A stretch of 64,000 nt of DNA from Nocardia exalbida NBRC 100660. GTDB lineage: Bacteria > Actinomycetota > Actinomycetes > Mycobacteriales > Mycobacteriaceae. Location of the stretch: positions 1 to 64,000 of the forward strand of contig NZ_BAFZ01000056.1 of the NCBI RefSeq assembly GCF_000308575.1. The letters run 5' to 3'. A model generated the notes under the pieces. It saw only the letters and a list, made by a program, of their open reading frames with translations. It had not been told where the DNA came from and made no database searches. The position numbers were made by a program, and so were the translations under genes. Below, piece after piece: positions 16,704 to 25,656 of this stretch (position 1 is the first letter of the stretch; every line of letters begins with the position of its first letter).

Positions 16704-18224
16704 TCAGTGCGCGGACGCCGAGCGGCGCCGTCGCCGCACGATCGGGCGGCGCAGCGAGCCGAACCGGCGCAGTATCCGGGGCCTGCGCACCGTGCGGTCG
16801 CACCACTCGCCGAGGGTGACACCGGCAGCCAGCGCGCAGCCGATGCCGAAGGCCGACAGCAGTTGGTTGCCTCCGATCAGCAGTTCGTCGTTGAGCAGGG
16901 CGTAGAGCCCGCGGTAGACCTTGAGGCCGGGCAGCAACGGGGTGATGCCCGCGACCGCGACGACCAGCGGGGGAGTCAGCGCCCGGCGGGCCATCAGGCC
17001 ACCGGCCAGCCCGACCAGCGTCGCGGCCGCACCGGAGGAGATCACGGGACCGAACCCGGCCTGCTGGATGAGCAGGAAGCAGATGATGCCCGCGGCGCCG
17101 CTGCCCGCCGCGGCGGCGAGGGCCCGGCGCTCGGCGTAACAGGCGAGCGCGAACGCCAGGGCCGCCACCGCACCGGCCAGGATCTTCACCGGCAGGTCGG
17201 TGATGTCGCGGGCGGAGGTCAGATAGACCGGTGGCACCGTGGCGTCGAGGAGGTCGGCGATGCGCAGGGTGAACGCGATGCCCGCGATGATGCCGCCGGT
17301 CATCATCATCACCTCGAGCATGCGGGCCGTGGCGGTGATGGGGGCGCCGGTGATCGCGTCCTGCACCGAGCCGACCAGTTGCAATCCACTGAGCAGCACG
17401 GTGATCCCGGCGGCGATGATCAGGGTCGGGTCGGCGTCGATCCGCAAGCGCGCGGCCAGGCTCGCCAGCACGATGGCCGGGAGCGCGGCGATGGCGCCGC
17501 CCACCATGTGCTGGAAGAAGAACGGCAGTCCGTAGCGATTGAGGACGCGATTGGTGCGGTCGATCGCCGCGGTGGTCGCGAAACTGACCGCGGCCACGAG
17601 GGCGCCGGCGCCGAGTAGCGCGGCGATCGCCGCCGCCATCAGCGACCACGCGGCGGTGGCGGTCCACCGGTGATACGGGTGCGGCGCCGAGGTGATCGCG
17701 TCGAGCGCGGCGCGGGCCTGGTCCGGGGGGACCAGTTCGTTGCGGATCCGGCGGGTCAGCCGGTCCACCGCGGCGAGCCGGGTGAAGTCCAGGGCGCGAT
17801 AGTGCACGATCCGCATGGTGCTGGCCGGCGGCAGCGCGGGCCCGCGGTCGGCCCAGATGCGGATGGCGTCGTAGGTGACATCGATGCTGCAGCGGGACAG
17901 TCCGTAGGTGGCGGCGATGAACCGCACCGTCGTGGTGGTGTCCACCACGCCGGTGCCGGAGGCGAGCACCACCTCGCCGACCCGGACCGCGAGATCGAGG
18001 ACTTCGGCCACTCTGGCGTCGTCGGTGAGATCGATCGGCTGCAACGGCGTCGGCGCGGTGACGATGGTGTCCGCGGTCGCCTGCCGGTCGGCCACCAGCA
18101 GGCCGACGGCCTGGGTGACGACGGGTATGGGCCGGGCGCGCCGCAGGCGAAGCCCGCGACGCCAGCCGAGGTGATCCACCCGTTCGGTGGTGACATCGCC
18201 TACGGAGGATGCGTCGAGACTCAT
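16704..18224 (-). CDS. thrE: ThrE-type threonine/serine exporter
   Basis: A membrane protein of about 506 residues. The N-terminal soluble part is followed by two blocks of about five membrane helices, the ThrE architecture known from Corynebacterium glutamicum, with a mycobacterial homologue of similar length. It exports L-threonine/L-serine by proton motive force. The start MSLDASSV is chosen over two upstream in-frame ATGs because a TAGGTT hexamer lies seven bases before it, compatible with leaderless expression. It diverges from an F420-type oxidoreductase. Confidence 0.82.
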   Translation of the reverse strand: MSLDASSVGDVTTERVDHLGWRRGLRLRRARPIPVVTQAVGLLVADRQATADTIVTAPTPLQPIDLTDDARVAEVLDLAVRVGEVVLASGTGVVDTTTTVRFIAATYGLSRCSIDVTYDAIRIWADRGPALPPASTMRIVHYRALDFTRLAAVDRLTRRIRNELVPPDQARAALDAITSAPHPYHRWTATAAWSLMAAAIAALLGAGALVAAVSFATTAAIDRTNRVLNRYGLPFFFQHMVGGAIAALPAIVLASLAARLRIDADPTLIIAAGITVLLSGLQLVGSVQDAITGAPITATARMLEVMMMTGGIIAGIAFTLRIADLLDATVPPVYLTSARDITDLPVKILAGAVAALAFALACYAERRALAAAAGSGAAGIICFLLIQQAGFGPVISSGAAATLVGLAGGLMARRALTPPLVVAVAGITPLLPGLKVYRGLYALLNDELLIGGNQLLSAFGIGCALAAGVTLGEWCDRTVRRPRILRRFGSLRRPIVRRRRRSASAH

Positions 18225-18231
18225 GCAGGCG

Positions 18232-18237
18232 AACCTA
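18232..18237 (-). promoter_or_regulatory. Candidate -10 (TAGGTT) of a leaderless thrE transcript
   Basis: TAGGTT ends seven bases before the chosen ATG; no ribosome site of quality is present. No clear -35 was seen. Confidence 0.4.
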
Positions 18238-18323
18238 GTCATCCGACGTCTCCTTGGCATCCGTGCGGGTCGCGGCGGGCGCGCCGGTGCCGCTGACCCC
18301 TTGGTGGGACCGGCGAATCATGG

Positions 18324-18337
18324 TAGAACTTGTTCTA
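18324..18337. promoter_or_regulatory. KstR-type operator
   Basis: TAGAACTTGTTCTA is a perfect 14-bp palindrome. It matches the published KstR pattern TNNAACNNGTTNNA, with the TAGAAC/GTTCTA arms favoured in mycobacteria and rhodococci. It lies 25 bases upstream of the F420-type oxidoreductase start. KstR represses sterol-catabolism genes until a cholesterol-derived acyl-CoA binds it. Confidence 0.8.
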
Positions 18338-18361
18338 ATTTCGGCGATGGGAGCGCGTACG

Positions 18362-19216
18362 GTGCGGTACGGAATCGTGTTGTTCACCAGCGATCGGGGC
18401 ATCACCCCCGCGGATGCGGCGGTGGCCGCCGAGCGTGCCGGTTTCGACACGTTCTATGTCCCCGAGCACACGCACATCCCGGTGGTCCGGGCGGCGGCGC
18501 ACCCGCGCACCGGCGATGCGAGCCTGCCCGACGACCGCTATCTGCGCACCCTGGATCCGTGGGTCGCGCTGGGCACCGCCGCGTCCGTGACCGAGCGCAT
18601 CGGGTTGTCCACCGCGGTGGCGCTGCCCGCCGAGCATCACCCGATCACGCTGGCCAAGACCATCGCCTCGCTCGACCATCTGTCCGGCGGCCGGGTCAGT
18701 CTCGGCGTCGGATTCGGCTGGAACACCGACGAGCTGGCCCACCACGGTGTGCCCGCGGGCAAGCGCAGGACGGTGCTGCGTGAGCATCTCGAGGCCATGC
18801 GTGTGCTCTGGACCGAAGAGGAGGCGGGCTTCGACGGCGAGTTCGTCACCTTCGGCGCCAGCTGGTCCTGGCCGAAGCCGGTGCAGAAGCGCATTCCTGT
18901 CCTGCTCGGCGCGGCGGGCACCGAGAAGAATTTCACCTGGCTGGCGAACTACGCCGACGGATGGATCACCACGCCGACCGAGGACGGGTTGGATCAGAAG
19001 ATCGCTCTGCTGCACCGGGTGTGGCGCGAGCACGGGCGCGCCGACCGCCCCGAGGTCGTCGCGCTCGCCGGGCGGCACGACGCCGAGCAGTTGGCGCGCT
19101 GGGCCGAAGCGGGTGTCACGGAAGCGGTTTTCGGGCTGCCCGATCGCGCGGCGGAGGACGTGCGCGCCTACCTCACACGACTGGCCGGGAAGCTGGGTAT
19201 CCAACCCAACGGGTGA
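18362..19216 (+). CDS. LLM-class F420-dependent oxidoreductase, probable KstR-regulon member
   Basis: A 284-residue luciferase-like (beta/alpha)8 protein. It starts MRYGIVLFTSDRGI and carries SGGRVSLGVGFGWNTDEL, typical of F420-dependent members. Hydride transfer to or from coenzyme F420 is the usual chemistry; the substrate is unknown. The GTG start has GGGAG eight bases upstream. Longer starts would place the KstR-type operator inside the gene and are rejected. That operator indicates induction during sterol catabolism. The gene ends before a bidirectional hairpin facing the efflux operon. Confidence 0.85.
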   Translation: MRYGIVLFTSDRGITPADAAVAAERAGFDTFYVPEHTHIPVVRAAAHPRTGDASLPDDRYLRTLDPWVALGTAASVTERIGLSTAVALPAEHHPITLAKTIASLDHLSGGRVSLGVGFGWNTDELAHHGVPAGKRRTVLREHLEAMRVLWTEEEAGFDGEFVTFGASWSWPKPVQKRIPVLLGAAGTEKNFTWLANYADGWITTPTEDGLDQKIALLHRVWREHGRADRPEVVALAGRHDAEQLARWAEAGVTEAVFGLPDRAAEDVRAYLTRLAGKLGIQPNG

Positions 19217-19297
19217 CGCGCTCGGCGCGCCACCGCGGTCGATCGGCAAGCCCGCGAGCACCGGTCCGAGTCGAGGCGAACTGCCCTGGACGAGAAG

Positions 19298-19328
19298 TGG
19301 CCCGCGCGAAGCGGATTCGCGCGGGCCA
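19298..19328. terminator. Bidirectional terminator
   Basis: A 13-bp perfect stem, TGGCCCGCGCGAA with its complement around GCGGA, between convergent stops. It lacks a U-tract. Confidence 0.8.
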
Positions 19329-19340
19329 AGGGGTCCATCG

Positions 19341-20975
19341 TCAGCGCAGGTCGCGCCTACGGAACGCGGTGACGCCGACGGCCAGCAGGACCGCCGCGAC
19401 CGCGAGCAGCCACAGCACCGGCAGCGCCTGGAATTCGGCGCCGGGCACCTTCGGTGGGTGGACGAACGGCACCAGATCCACCATCCATTGCGGCAGCCCG
19501 TCCAGCGAACCCACGAAGAAGATCACCACCATGGCACTGAGCACACCCCAGGCGACCGGGGCGAAGCGCGGTGCGACACCGTAGAGCGCGACCGCGATGC
19601 CCGTGACGACCCAGACCGCGGGCACCTGCACGGCGGCGGCGCCGATCGATTGCCCGAGTTTCGTGCCGAGATCGCCGCCGGTGGCGCCGTACACGATGCC
19701 GATCGCCACGCCGGAGACCAGCAGTGCCGCGGCGGGCCCGAGCAGCGCGAAGCCGATGTGGCTCAGCGCGTAGCGGACGCGGCCGACCGCACCGGACAGC
19801 GTCGCCTCGACCCGGGCGCTGGTCTCCTCGTCGTGCAGCCGCAGGGCGGCGGAGATCGAGTAGGCGGAGGCCGCCGCGGCCAGCATCGTGATCGCGTAGG
19901 TGATGAACGACTGCTGTAACTGCTGGGAGCCGCCCATCCGGGTAACCATGTCGCGGATGGACGCGCTGCCGTCGAGCATGTCGCCGACGCTGTTGACCGC
20001 GCCGCCGATCAGCAGGCCGTAGAGGGCGAAGCCGACTGTCCACGCCAGCAGGGTGCCGCGCTGCAACCGCCAGGCCAATCCGAACGGGCCGGACAGCACC
20101 GGCGCCGCGGCCGACGGCCCGGGACGCTCGGCGATGAGCCCCGAACCGACGTCGCGATTGCCGAGCAACGCGTACGCCAGCGCGGTGCCCGCCACGGCGA
20201 GGACGGCGAAGGGCAGCAGCACCCACCATCGTTCGTCGGCGTACGGGCGGATCTGCAACGACCATCCGATCGGCGAGAACCAGGACAGCACACCGTTTCC
20301 GGCGTCGCCGACCGCCCGCAAGGCGAAGGCCGCGCCGAGGGCACCGAAGGCTACGCCGCGCGCCACTCGCGCACCGGCGCTCACCTGAGCGGCGACCGCG
20401 GCGACTGCCGCCCAGACGATGCCGGAGGCCGCCAGCGCGGCGCCGAAGGCCACCGATCCCGCGCCGGGCAGGTCGGCGGCATACAGCGCCAGCGCGCACA
20501 CGATCCCGGCGACCAAGGCCCCGGCGTAGGTCATGATCAGGGTGGCGGTGAGACCGGCGAAACGCCCGATACTGGTGGCGCTCACCAGTTCCGCGCGCCC
20601 GGTCTCCTCCTCGACGCGGGTGTGCCGGATCACCGTGAGCACCGTGGCGATGGCGATCATGGTGTACATGGCGCCGGCTTTCCAGGTGCCGATCGAGCCG
20701 AGCGCCGAGCTGAACACCGGACCGTACATGGCGATCAGCGCGGGGCTGTCGGCCGTGGTGCGCGCGAAGCTGTCCAAGGACGCCTGGTTGTCGTACAGGC
20801 CCTTGATGCTGACCACCTGGAACGCGGGCATCACGCCGATGAGCAGCGTCCACAGCGGCAGCACGATCCGGTCGCGGCGCAGGTACAGCCGCAGCAGTCG
20901 CCCCGTGCCCGCGAAGTCGCGGGAGACGCCGAGCGCCGGCGTCGCCGCGGCGCGCCCGGCGATGGCGGTGGTCAT
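19341..20975 (-). CDS. ABC efflux permease (Rv1217c-like)
   Basis: A 544-residue integral membrane protein with about 12 predicted helices in two halves, the architecture of tetronasin/multidrug-type ABC-2 exporters such as M. tuberculosis Rv1217c (548 residues). It begins [16 protein letters not shown]; the frame continues upstream but the ATG overlaps the ATPase stop by four bases, which sets the start and implies translational coupling. The substrate is unknown; the Rv homologue pair is implicated in drug efflux. Confidence 0.87.
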   Translation of the reverse strand: MTTAIAGRAAATPALGVSRDFAGTGRLLRLYLRRDRIVLPLWTLLIGVMPAFQVVSIKGLYDNQASLDSFARTTADSPALIAMYGPVFSSALGSIGTWKAGAMYTMIAIATVLTVIRHTRVEEETGRAELVSATSIGRFAGLTATLIMTYAGALVAGIVCALALYAADLPGAGSVAFGAALAASGIVWAAVAAVAAQVSAGARVARGVAFGALGAAFALRAVGDAGNGVLSWFSPIGWSLQIRPYADERWWVLLPFAVLAVAGTALAYALLGNRDVGSGLIAERPGPSAAAPVLSGPFGLAWRLQRGTLLAWTVGFALYGLLIGGAVNSVGDMLDGSASIRDMVTRMGGSQQLQQSFITYAITMLAAAASAYSISAALRLHDEETSARVEATLSGAVGRVRYALSHIGFALLGPAAALLVSGVAIGIVYGATGGDLGTKLGQSIGAAAVQVPAVWVVTGIAVALYGVAPRFAPVAWGVLSAMVVIFFVGSLDGLPQWMVDLVPFVHPPKVPGAEFQALPVLWLLAVAAVLLAVGVTAFRRRDLR

Positions 20976-21904
20976 GCTCGCACCTTCTCCCCGGTGACCG
21001 CGGCGGACTCGGCGTCGTGGCCGTCGACGTGGTAGTGCCGCAGGAACAGCTCCTCGAGCGTCGGCGGCGTGCTGGTCAGGCTGCGCACGCCCGCGTCGCC
21101 GAGCACCCGGATCAGCTCGCCCAAGTGCTCGTTGTCGACCTGGCAGCGCAGCGTGTGGTCGTCGAGTTCGATGTCCTCCACGCCGGGGATGCGGCTCAGA
21201 TCGCCCGCGTCGCCGATCAATTCGGCAGTGATCGACGTGCGCGACAAGTGGCGCAGGTCCGACAGCGACCCGCTCTCCACCGTGCGCCCGGCCCGGATGA
21301 TGGTCACCCGGTCGCACAGCACCTCGACCTCGGACAAGATGTGGCTCGACAGCAGGACCGTCGCGCCGCGCTCGCGCGCCTCGTGCACACACTCCCGGAA
21401 GACCTGCTCCATCAGTGGGTCCAGACCCGAGGTCGGCTCGTCGAGCAGCAGCAGACGCGCGCCGGAGGCCAGCGCCGCGACCAGCGCGACCTTCTGGCGG
21501 TTGCCCTTGGAGTAGGTGCGCGCCTTCTTGCGCGGGTCGAGGTCGAAGCGCTCGATCAGCTCGTCCCTGCGTTTCTCGTCGAGACCGCCGCGCATCCGGG
21601 AGAGCAGATCGATGGTCTCCCCGCCCGACAGCGACGGCCACAGCGTCACATCGCCCGGCACATAAGCCAATTCGCGGTGCAGGGCGACCGCGTCGGCCCA
21701 CGGGTCGCGCCCGAACAGCCTGGCTTGCCCGCCCGTGGCGCGCAGGATGCCGAGTAGTACCCGGATGGTGGTGGACTTGCCCGCGCCGTTGGGGCCGAGA
21801 AAGCCGTGGATCTCGCCCTCGGTGACCGTGAGGTCGAGGCCGTCCAGCGCGGTGACGTGACCGAAAGTCTTGCGGAGACCGCGGACTTCGATAATGTCGG
21901 ACAT
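20972..21904 (-). CDS. ABC efflux ATP-binding protein (Rv1218c-like)
   Basis: A 310-residue DrrA-type ATPase. Walker A is GPNGAGKST (about 37-45), the signature region [14 protein letters not shown], and Walker [13 protein letters not shown], followed by the C-terminal extension common in drug exporters. GGAGAAG lies before the ATG, and the stop of the upstream TetR gene shares one base with it. With the permease and TetR it forms the same three-gene unit as Rv1219c-Rv1218c-Rv1217c. Confidence 0.9.
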   Translation of the reverse strand: MSDIIEVRGLRKTFGHVTALDGLDLTVTEGEIHGFLGPNGAGKSTTIRVLLGILRATGGQARLFGRDPWADAVALHRELAYVPGDVTLWPSLSGGETIDLLSRMRGGLDEKRRDELIERFDLDPRKKARTYSKGNRQKVALVAALASGARLLLLDEPTSGLDPLMEQVFRECVHEARERGATVLLSSHILSEVEVLCDRVTIIRAGRTVESGSLSDLRHLSRTSITAELIGDAGDLSRIPGVEDIELDDHTLRCQVDNEHLGELIRVLGDAGVRSLTSTPPTLEELFLRHYHVDGHDAESAAVTGEKVRA

Positions 21905-22557
21905 CACTTCTCCTTGGTGAATGAGTCCAAGATCGTGGGATCGGTGATCAGCCCTTGGGTGTAGAACTCCAGGGCCGGTGGGGTGAGTTCTTCGGTGAGT
22001 TCGCGAATCGCCTTGCGGTAGTCGATCTTCTCGTCGCGGTGCTGGCGCATCTGCATGTACAGCATGGTCGCGCCGACGTTCAGCATCATCAGGTAGCGGG
22101 CGCGCGCCGCGGGATCGCGGCTCGGCTTGACCCTGCCCGCCTCCACCGCCTTCTCGAGATAGCCCTCGGCATCGGCGGCCATGTGCTCGAACAACGATTC
22201 CGCCATCGGTCCGCCCGCCTGCAGGCTGCGCACCATATAAGCGACAAGCGGCGCGTACGACTCGACCTCGGCCAGGGCGTCGAGCATGCCCGCCTTCATA
22301 GACGACGCGGTGATCGCCTTGACCTTCTCGTCGCGGATCAGCTGCAGGACTCGGGCGTCGCAGGCGGCGCGCAGGCCGTCCTTGGAACCGAAGTGATGGT
22401 TGACCAACCCGGGCGAGACGCCGGCGGCGGCGGCGATCTTGCGGACTCCGACTTGGAATCCGTGCTCGCCGAACACCTCGATCGCGGTATCGCGAATGCG
22501 GGCCGCGGTGGTCAGATCCTCGGCGGATCCTTGCGGAACGGGCTGTTGGTTAAACAC
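21904..22557 (-). CDS. TetR-family repressor of the efflux operon (Rv1219c-like)
   Basis: A 217-residue TetR protein: HTH near residues 35-55 ([20 protein letters not shown]), then a ligand domain. Length and gene order match Rv1219c. The GTG start has no ribosome site, but TATACT sits exactly six bases upstream, so the mRNA probably begins at the GTG. Two near-identical 15-bp operators straddle this promoter, giving tight autoregulation. The ligand is probably a drug-like hydrophobic compound. Confidence 0.85.
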   Translation of the reverse strand: MFNQQPVPQGSAEDLTTAARIRDTAIEVFGEHGFQVGVRKIAAAAGVSPGLVNHHFGSKDGLRAACDARVLQLIRDEKVKAITASSMKAGMLDALAEVESYAPLVAYMVRSLQAGGPMAESLFEHMAADAEGYLEKAVEAGRVKPSRDPAARARYLMMLNVGATMLYMQMRQHRDEKIDYRKAIRELTEELTPPALEFYTQGLITDPTILDSFTKEK

Positions 22558-22585
22558 ATGTTCAGTATATTAAACGCGTGTTCAA
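22550..22585. promoter_or_regulatory. Two direct-repeat operators of the efflux TetR
   Basis: TTAAACACATGTTCA and TTAAACGCGTGTTCAA are 20 bases apart (about two helical turns). Each is a near-palindrome (TTAAAC/GTTCAA with one mismatch). The first covers the GTG start and the second the -10 upstream flank. Inference: autoregulation, and perhaps control of the divergent acyl-CoA oxidase. Confidence 0.7.
22564..22569 (-). promoter_or_regulatory. -10 (TATACT) of the leaderless tetR transcript
   Basis: TATACT on the minus strand is followed by GAACAT and then the GTG start codon. Confidence 0.6.
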
Positions 22586-22648
22586 CGGTCTAGCAAGACC
22601 CTGTCCCGGAGTTGTCGCGCATCACGGTTTGCCGCCGGTGTACCGGGC

Positions 22649-22654
22649 TATCGT
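22649..22654 (+). promoter_or_regulatory. Candidate -10 (TATCGT) of the acyl-CoA oxidase gene
   Basis: TATCGT is followed by CGAGAC and the ATG, a six-base gap that fits a leaderless message. No Shine-Dalgarno sequence is present. Confidence 0.5.
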
Positions 22655-22660
22655 CGAGAC

Positions 22661-24613
22661 ATGACTAGCGGCACGGCAACGACGGCGGACCACCTACGCG
22701 CGGCACTCGACGGACCCTGGGCGGCCGTCCGGGACGAAGCCCGGACCCTGCTGGCCGGGGAGGAGTTCACCGGCGACCCCTACCTGGACTACAAGGCCGC
22801 GCGAGCGCGGGTGCTCGAGCAGATGAAGGCGATCTCCACCATGGGGTTCGCCGAGCGCGGGTTCCGCCGGGAGAACGGCGGCACCAGTGAGCCGGGCGCC
22901 GCGGTGGTCGGGCTGGAGATGCTGGCATACGCGGATCTGTCGCTGTGGGTGAAATCGGGCGTGCAGTGGGGACTGTTCGGTGGCGCGGTGGAGAACCTCG
23001 GCACCGAACGGCACCGCGAGTACATCGAGCGCTTGATCTCGCTGGACCTGCTCGGTTGCTTCGCCATGACCGAGTCCGGGCACGGCAGCGACGTCGCGAA
23101 CCTGGAGACCACGGCCACCTACGACCCGCAGACCCAGGAGTTCGTGGTGCACTCGCCGACGCCGTCGGCCCGTAAGGACTACATCGGCGGCGCGGCCGAA
23201 CACGCGCGGATGGCCGCGGTGTTCGCGCAGCTGATCACGCTCGGCGAGAACAAGGGCGTGCACTGCCTGCTGGTGCCGATCCGCGACGAGAACGGCGCCG
23301 ACCTGCCCGGCGTGACCACCTACGACGACGGCCTCAAAGGCGGCCTGCCCGGCGTGGACAACGGGCGCATCGTCTTCGACCACGTGCGGGTGCCCCGGGA
23401 GAATCTGCTCAACCGCTATGCCGACGTCGCGCCGGACGGCACCTACAGCTCCGAGATCGAGAACCCGAGCCGCCGGTTCTTCACCACCCTCGGCACCCTG
23501 GTGCGCGGGCGGGTCAGCGTCGGCGGCGCGGCGGCGGCCGGCGCGCGGGTCGCGCTGAGCATCGCGGTGCGCTACGCCTTGCAACGCAGGCAGTTCTCCG
23601 ACCCCGACACCGGTGTGGAGACCGTGCTGCTGGACTACCGCAGCCATCAGCGCAGGCTGCTGCCGCTGGTCGCCAAGTCCTACGCCCTCGCGTTCGCGCA
23701 GAACGACCTGGTGCGCCGGATGCATCTGGTGCAGACCGGCCAGAACCTCGAGGAGGGCGCGCAACGCTCGCTGGAGAAGCGCGCCGCGGGCCTGAAGGTC
23801 GCGCAGACCGACCACGCCACCCGCGCCATCCAGGAGTGCCGCGAAGCGTGCGGCGGCGCGGGCTACCTCACGGAGAACCGGCTGGTCACGTTGAAGGCCG
23901 ACACCGACGTCTTCACCACCTTCGAGGGCGACAACGTCGTGCTCACCCAGCTGGTGGCCAAGGAACTGCTCACCTCCTACGCCGACGAGGTGCGCGACCT
24001 GGACGCGCTGGGCTGGGTGCGCTTCGCCGCCACCATGGCCGGTGACGTGGTGCGCAAGCGGTCCGGCGTGCGCCAGCTCATCCAGACCCTGCGCGACCGG
24101 GGCGACGACTCCATCGACGAGGGCGACCTGTCCCGCCGGGTGGTGCAGTTGCAGTTGTTCGCCGATCGCGAGGACTACCTGGTCCGCACCGCGGCGCACC
24201 GGCTGCGCGCCAGGGCCGAGGAGACCGGCCCGTTCGAGGCGTTCAACAACGCGCAGGACCACATCCTGGCCGCGGGCGCGGCGCACATCGACCGCCTGGT
24301 GCTCGAGGCGTTCATCGAGGGCATCTCCGACATCGAGGACCCCGAGGCGCGCGAACTCGCCGACTGGATGTGCGACCTGTTCGTCTACTCCACCATCGAG
24401 GAGAACCAGGCCTGGTACATCATGCACCGGTTCATGTCGGTGGACCGGGCCAAGGCCGTGCGCCGTGGCGTGAACGAGCTGGTCGACCGGCTGCGTCCGC
24501 ACGCGCTGACCCTGGTCGAGGCCATGGGGGTGCCGGAGTCGATGCTGCGCGCGGCCATGCTCGGCGACGCGAGCGTCTTCGAGCGGAACCAGCCGATCTC
24601 GGCGTCTTCGTAG
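22661..24613 (+). CDS. Acyl-CoA oxidase/dehydrogenase
   Basis: A 650-residue flavoprotein, the length of acyl-CoA oxidases rather than the 380-430 of short dehydrogenases. The flavin/substrate segments CFAMTESGHGSDVANLET (133-150) and CGGAGYLTEN are present. The catalytic base is Glu422 in TTFEGDNVVLTQ, where peroxisomal oxidases have YEGEN. It catalyses the first alpha,beta-dehydrogenation of acyl-CoA in beta-oxidation, with O2 or another acceptor. It is divergent from the efflux TetR. Confidence 0.88.
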   Translation: MTSGTATTADHLRAALDGPWAAVRDEARTLLAGEEFTGDPYLDYKAARARVLEQMKAISTMGFAERGFRRENGGTSEPGAAVVGLEMLAYADLSLWVKSGVQWGLFGGAVENLGTERHREYIERLISLDLLGCFAMTESGHGSDVANLETTATYDPQTQEFVVHSPTPSARKDYIGGAAEHARMAAVFAQLITLGENKGVHCLLVPIRDENGADLPGVTTYDDGLKGGLPGVDNGRIVFDHVRVPRENLLNRYADVAPDGTYSSEIENPSRRFFTTLGTLVRGRVSVGGAAAAGARVALSIAVRYALQRRQFSDPDTGVETVLLDYRSHQRRLLPLVAKSYALAFAQNDLVRRMHLVQTGQNLEEGAQRSLEKRAAGLKVAQTDHATRAIQECREACGGAGYLTENRLVTLKADTDVFTTFEGDNVVLTQLVAKELLTSYADEVRDLDALGWVRFAATMAGDVVRKRSGVRQLIQTLRDRGDDSIDEGDLSRRVVQLQLFADREDYLVRTAAHRLRARAEETGPFEAFNNAQDHILAAGAAHIDRLVLEAFIEGISDIEDPEARELADWMCDLFVYSTIEENQAWYIMHRFMSVDRAKAVRRGVNELVDRLRPHALTLVEAMGVPESMLRAAMLGDASVFERNQPISASS

Positions 24614-24623
24614 CGGCTGCCAC

Positions 24624-24652
24624 GATCGGCCGCCGCCCGCGCGCGGCCGATC
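24624..24652. terminator. Terminator hairpin between convergent genes
   Basis: A 10-bp stem GATCGGCCGC with its complement around a nine-base loop. It follows the acyl-CoA oxidase and touches the stop of the opposing gene. Confidence 0.6.
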
Positions 24653-25547
24653 AGCCCGGCCCGTACGTGGTCAACGCGGTGACCAGGAACCACACCACCC
24701 AGACGAAGCCGACCACCATGCCGATGGCCAGGAGGGTGCGCATCACCGCGCGGCCGAAATCGAGGTCACCGCTCTCCCGTGGATACAACTTCCACGGGCT
24801 GTACCAGGGAGCCCGGATGGCGTACCGGGACGCCTGCGCCTCTCGTTCGGCCTGCGCGAGTTCCTCCGCGTAGGCCTCGGCCTGCGCCTGGTTGGGGCCG
24901 CCGTGCCAGAGCGTGATATCGATCGGGCCGAGGAAGCCCTCGTTGATCAGTTCCTGCGGTGCGGGGAGATAGGGCAGGATGCCGAGCCCGCGGAACGCGA
25001 CGGCGACGTCGTTGGCCGTCCAGAGGTGTTTCTCCTCGGCGGCGAGCGCGTCGAAGTAGTGCCGGAGCCGGCCGGGATCGTCGCCGATGATCACGTCGAA
25101 ACTCGGATCGGCCCAGCGCTGTTCGAGCTGGAGCTGGGCGCCGGGCAACGTGACGAGCAGCGCGACGCCGTGCACGACGCGCTGCCCGAGACCGCGGGCG
25201 GCCAGCCATTCCTGCAGCGCGAAGGTGTGCTCGCGGGACTTGTCCAGCGGTGTGCGGCGGTCGCGGCTCTCCGTCGCGATCGGTTCGCCCCCGATGCTCC
25301 ACGGCCCGTTCAGCGGGACCTCGAGGACACCGTCCTGGCGGGCGACGAGCGCGTCGGCCTCGATCACCACGCAGCTGGTCGGTGTCCAGATCACGGCATC
25401 GAACTGGTGCAGCCGATCCTTGTGGAACAGGCTGCAGGTGATCGTCGCGACACCGTGCGGACTCGCGGAGTCCTTCCAGGTGCGCAGCCAATCGATCAGC
25501 GCGCGCTCGGCATTGGTGCCTGCGGCGTTCTGGACTCGCACGAGCAT
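24651..25547 (-). CDS. NERD-like (nuclease-related domain) membrane protein
   Basis: A 298-residue protein. An N-terminal NERD-like region (about 1-150) contains NAERALIDWL and DAVIWTPTSCVVIEAD; a C-terminal hydrophobic helix follows (about 270-293). NERD proteins resemble Holliday-junction/restriction nucleases with a D...EXK site. Here the lysine position after the glutamate reads Asp, so catalysis is doubtful. The ATG MLVRVQNAAG matches family starts, and the upstream extension is low-complexity. Function unknown. Confidence 0.7.
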   Translation of the reverse strand: MLVRVQNAAGTNAERALIDWLRTWKDSASPHGVATITCSLFHKDRLHQFDAVIWTPTSCVVIEADALVARQDGVLEVPLNGPWSIGGEPIATESRDRRTPLDKSREHTFALQEWLAARGLGQRVVHGVALLVTLPGAQLQLEQRWADPSFDVIIGDDPGRLRHYFDALAAEEKHLWTANDVAVAFRGLGILPYLPAPQELINEGFLGPIDITLWHGGPNQAQAEAYAEELAQAEREAQASRYAIRAPWYSPWKLYPRESGDLDFGRAVMRTLLAIGMVVGFVWVVWFLVTALTTYGPG

Positions 25548-25656
25548 TGGCGGCCACCCTTCACGTCGACACTCGACAGGATACGAGGTGCCGCAACGGG
25601 TTCGCCGCGCCCACGCCGCGCGAACGGCGTGTCGGGTGCACACCCGGGCGGAGGCG

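Noticed and set aside
19341..21701. A 786-codon open frame covering the efflux permease and part of the ATPase gene
   Set aside because: Only the part from 20975 encodes the permease; the upstream part is out of frame with the ATPase and has no domain.
22694..24502. A 602-codon frame antisense to the acyl-CoA oxidase
   Set aside because: It is a mirror of strong coding on the other strand; no domain, ribosome site or expected composition.
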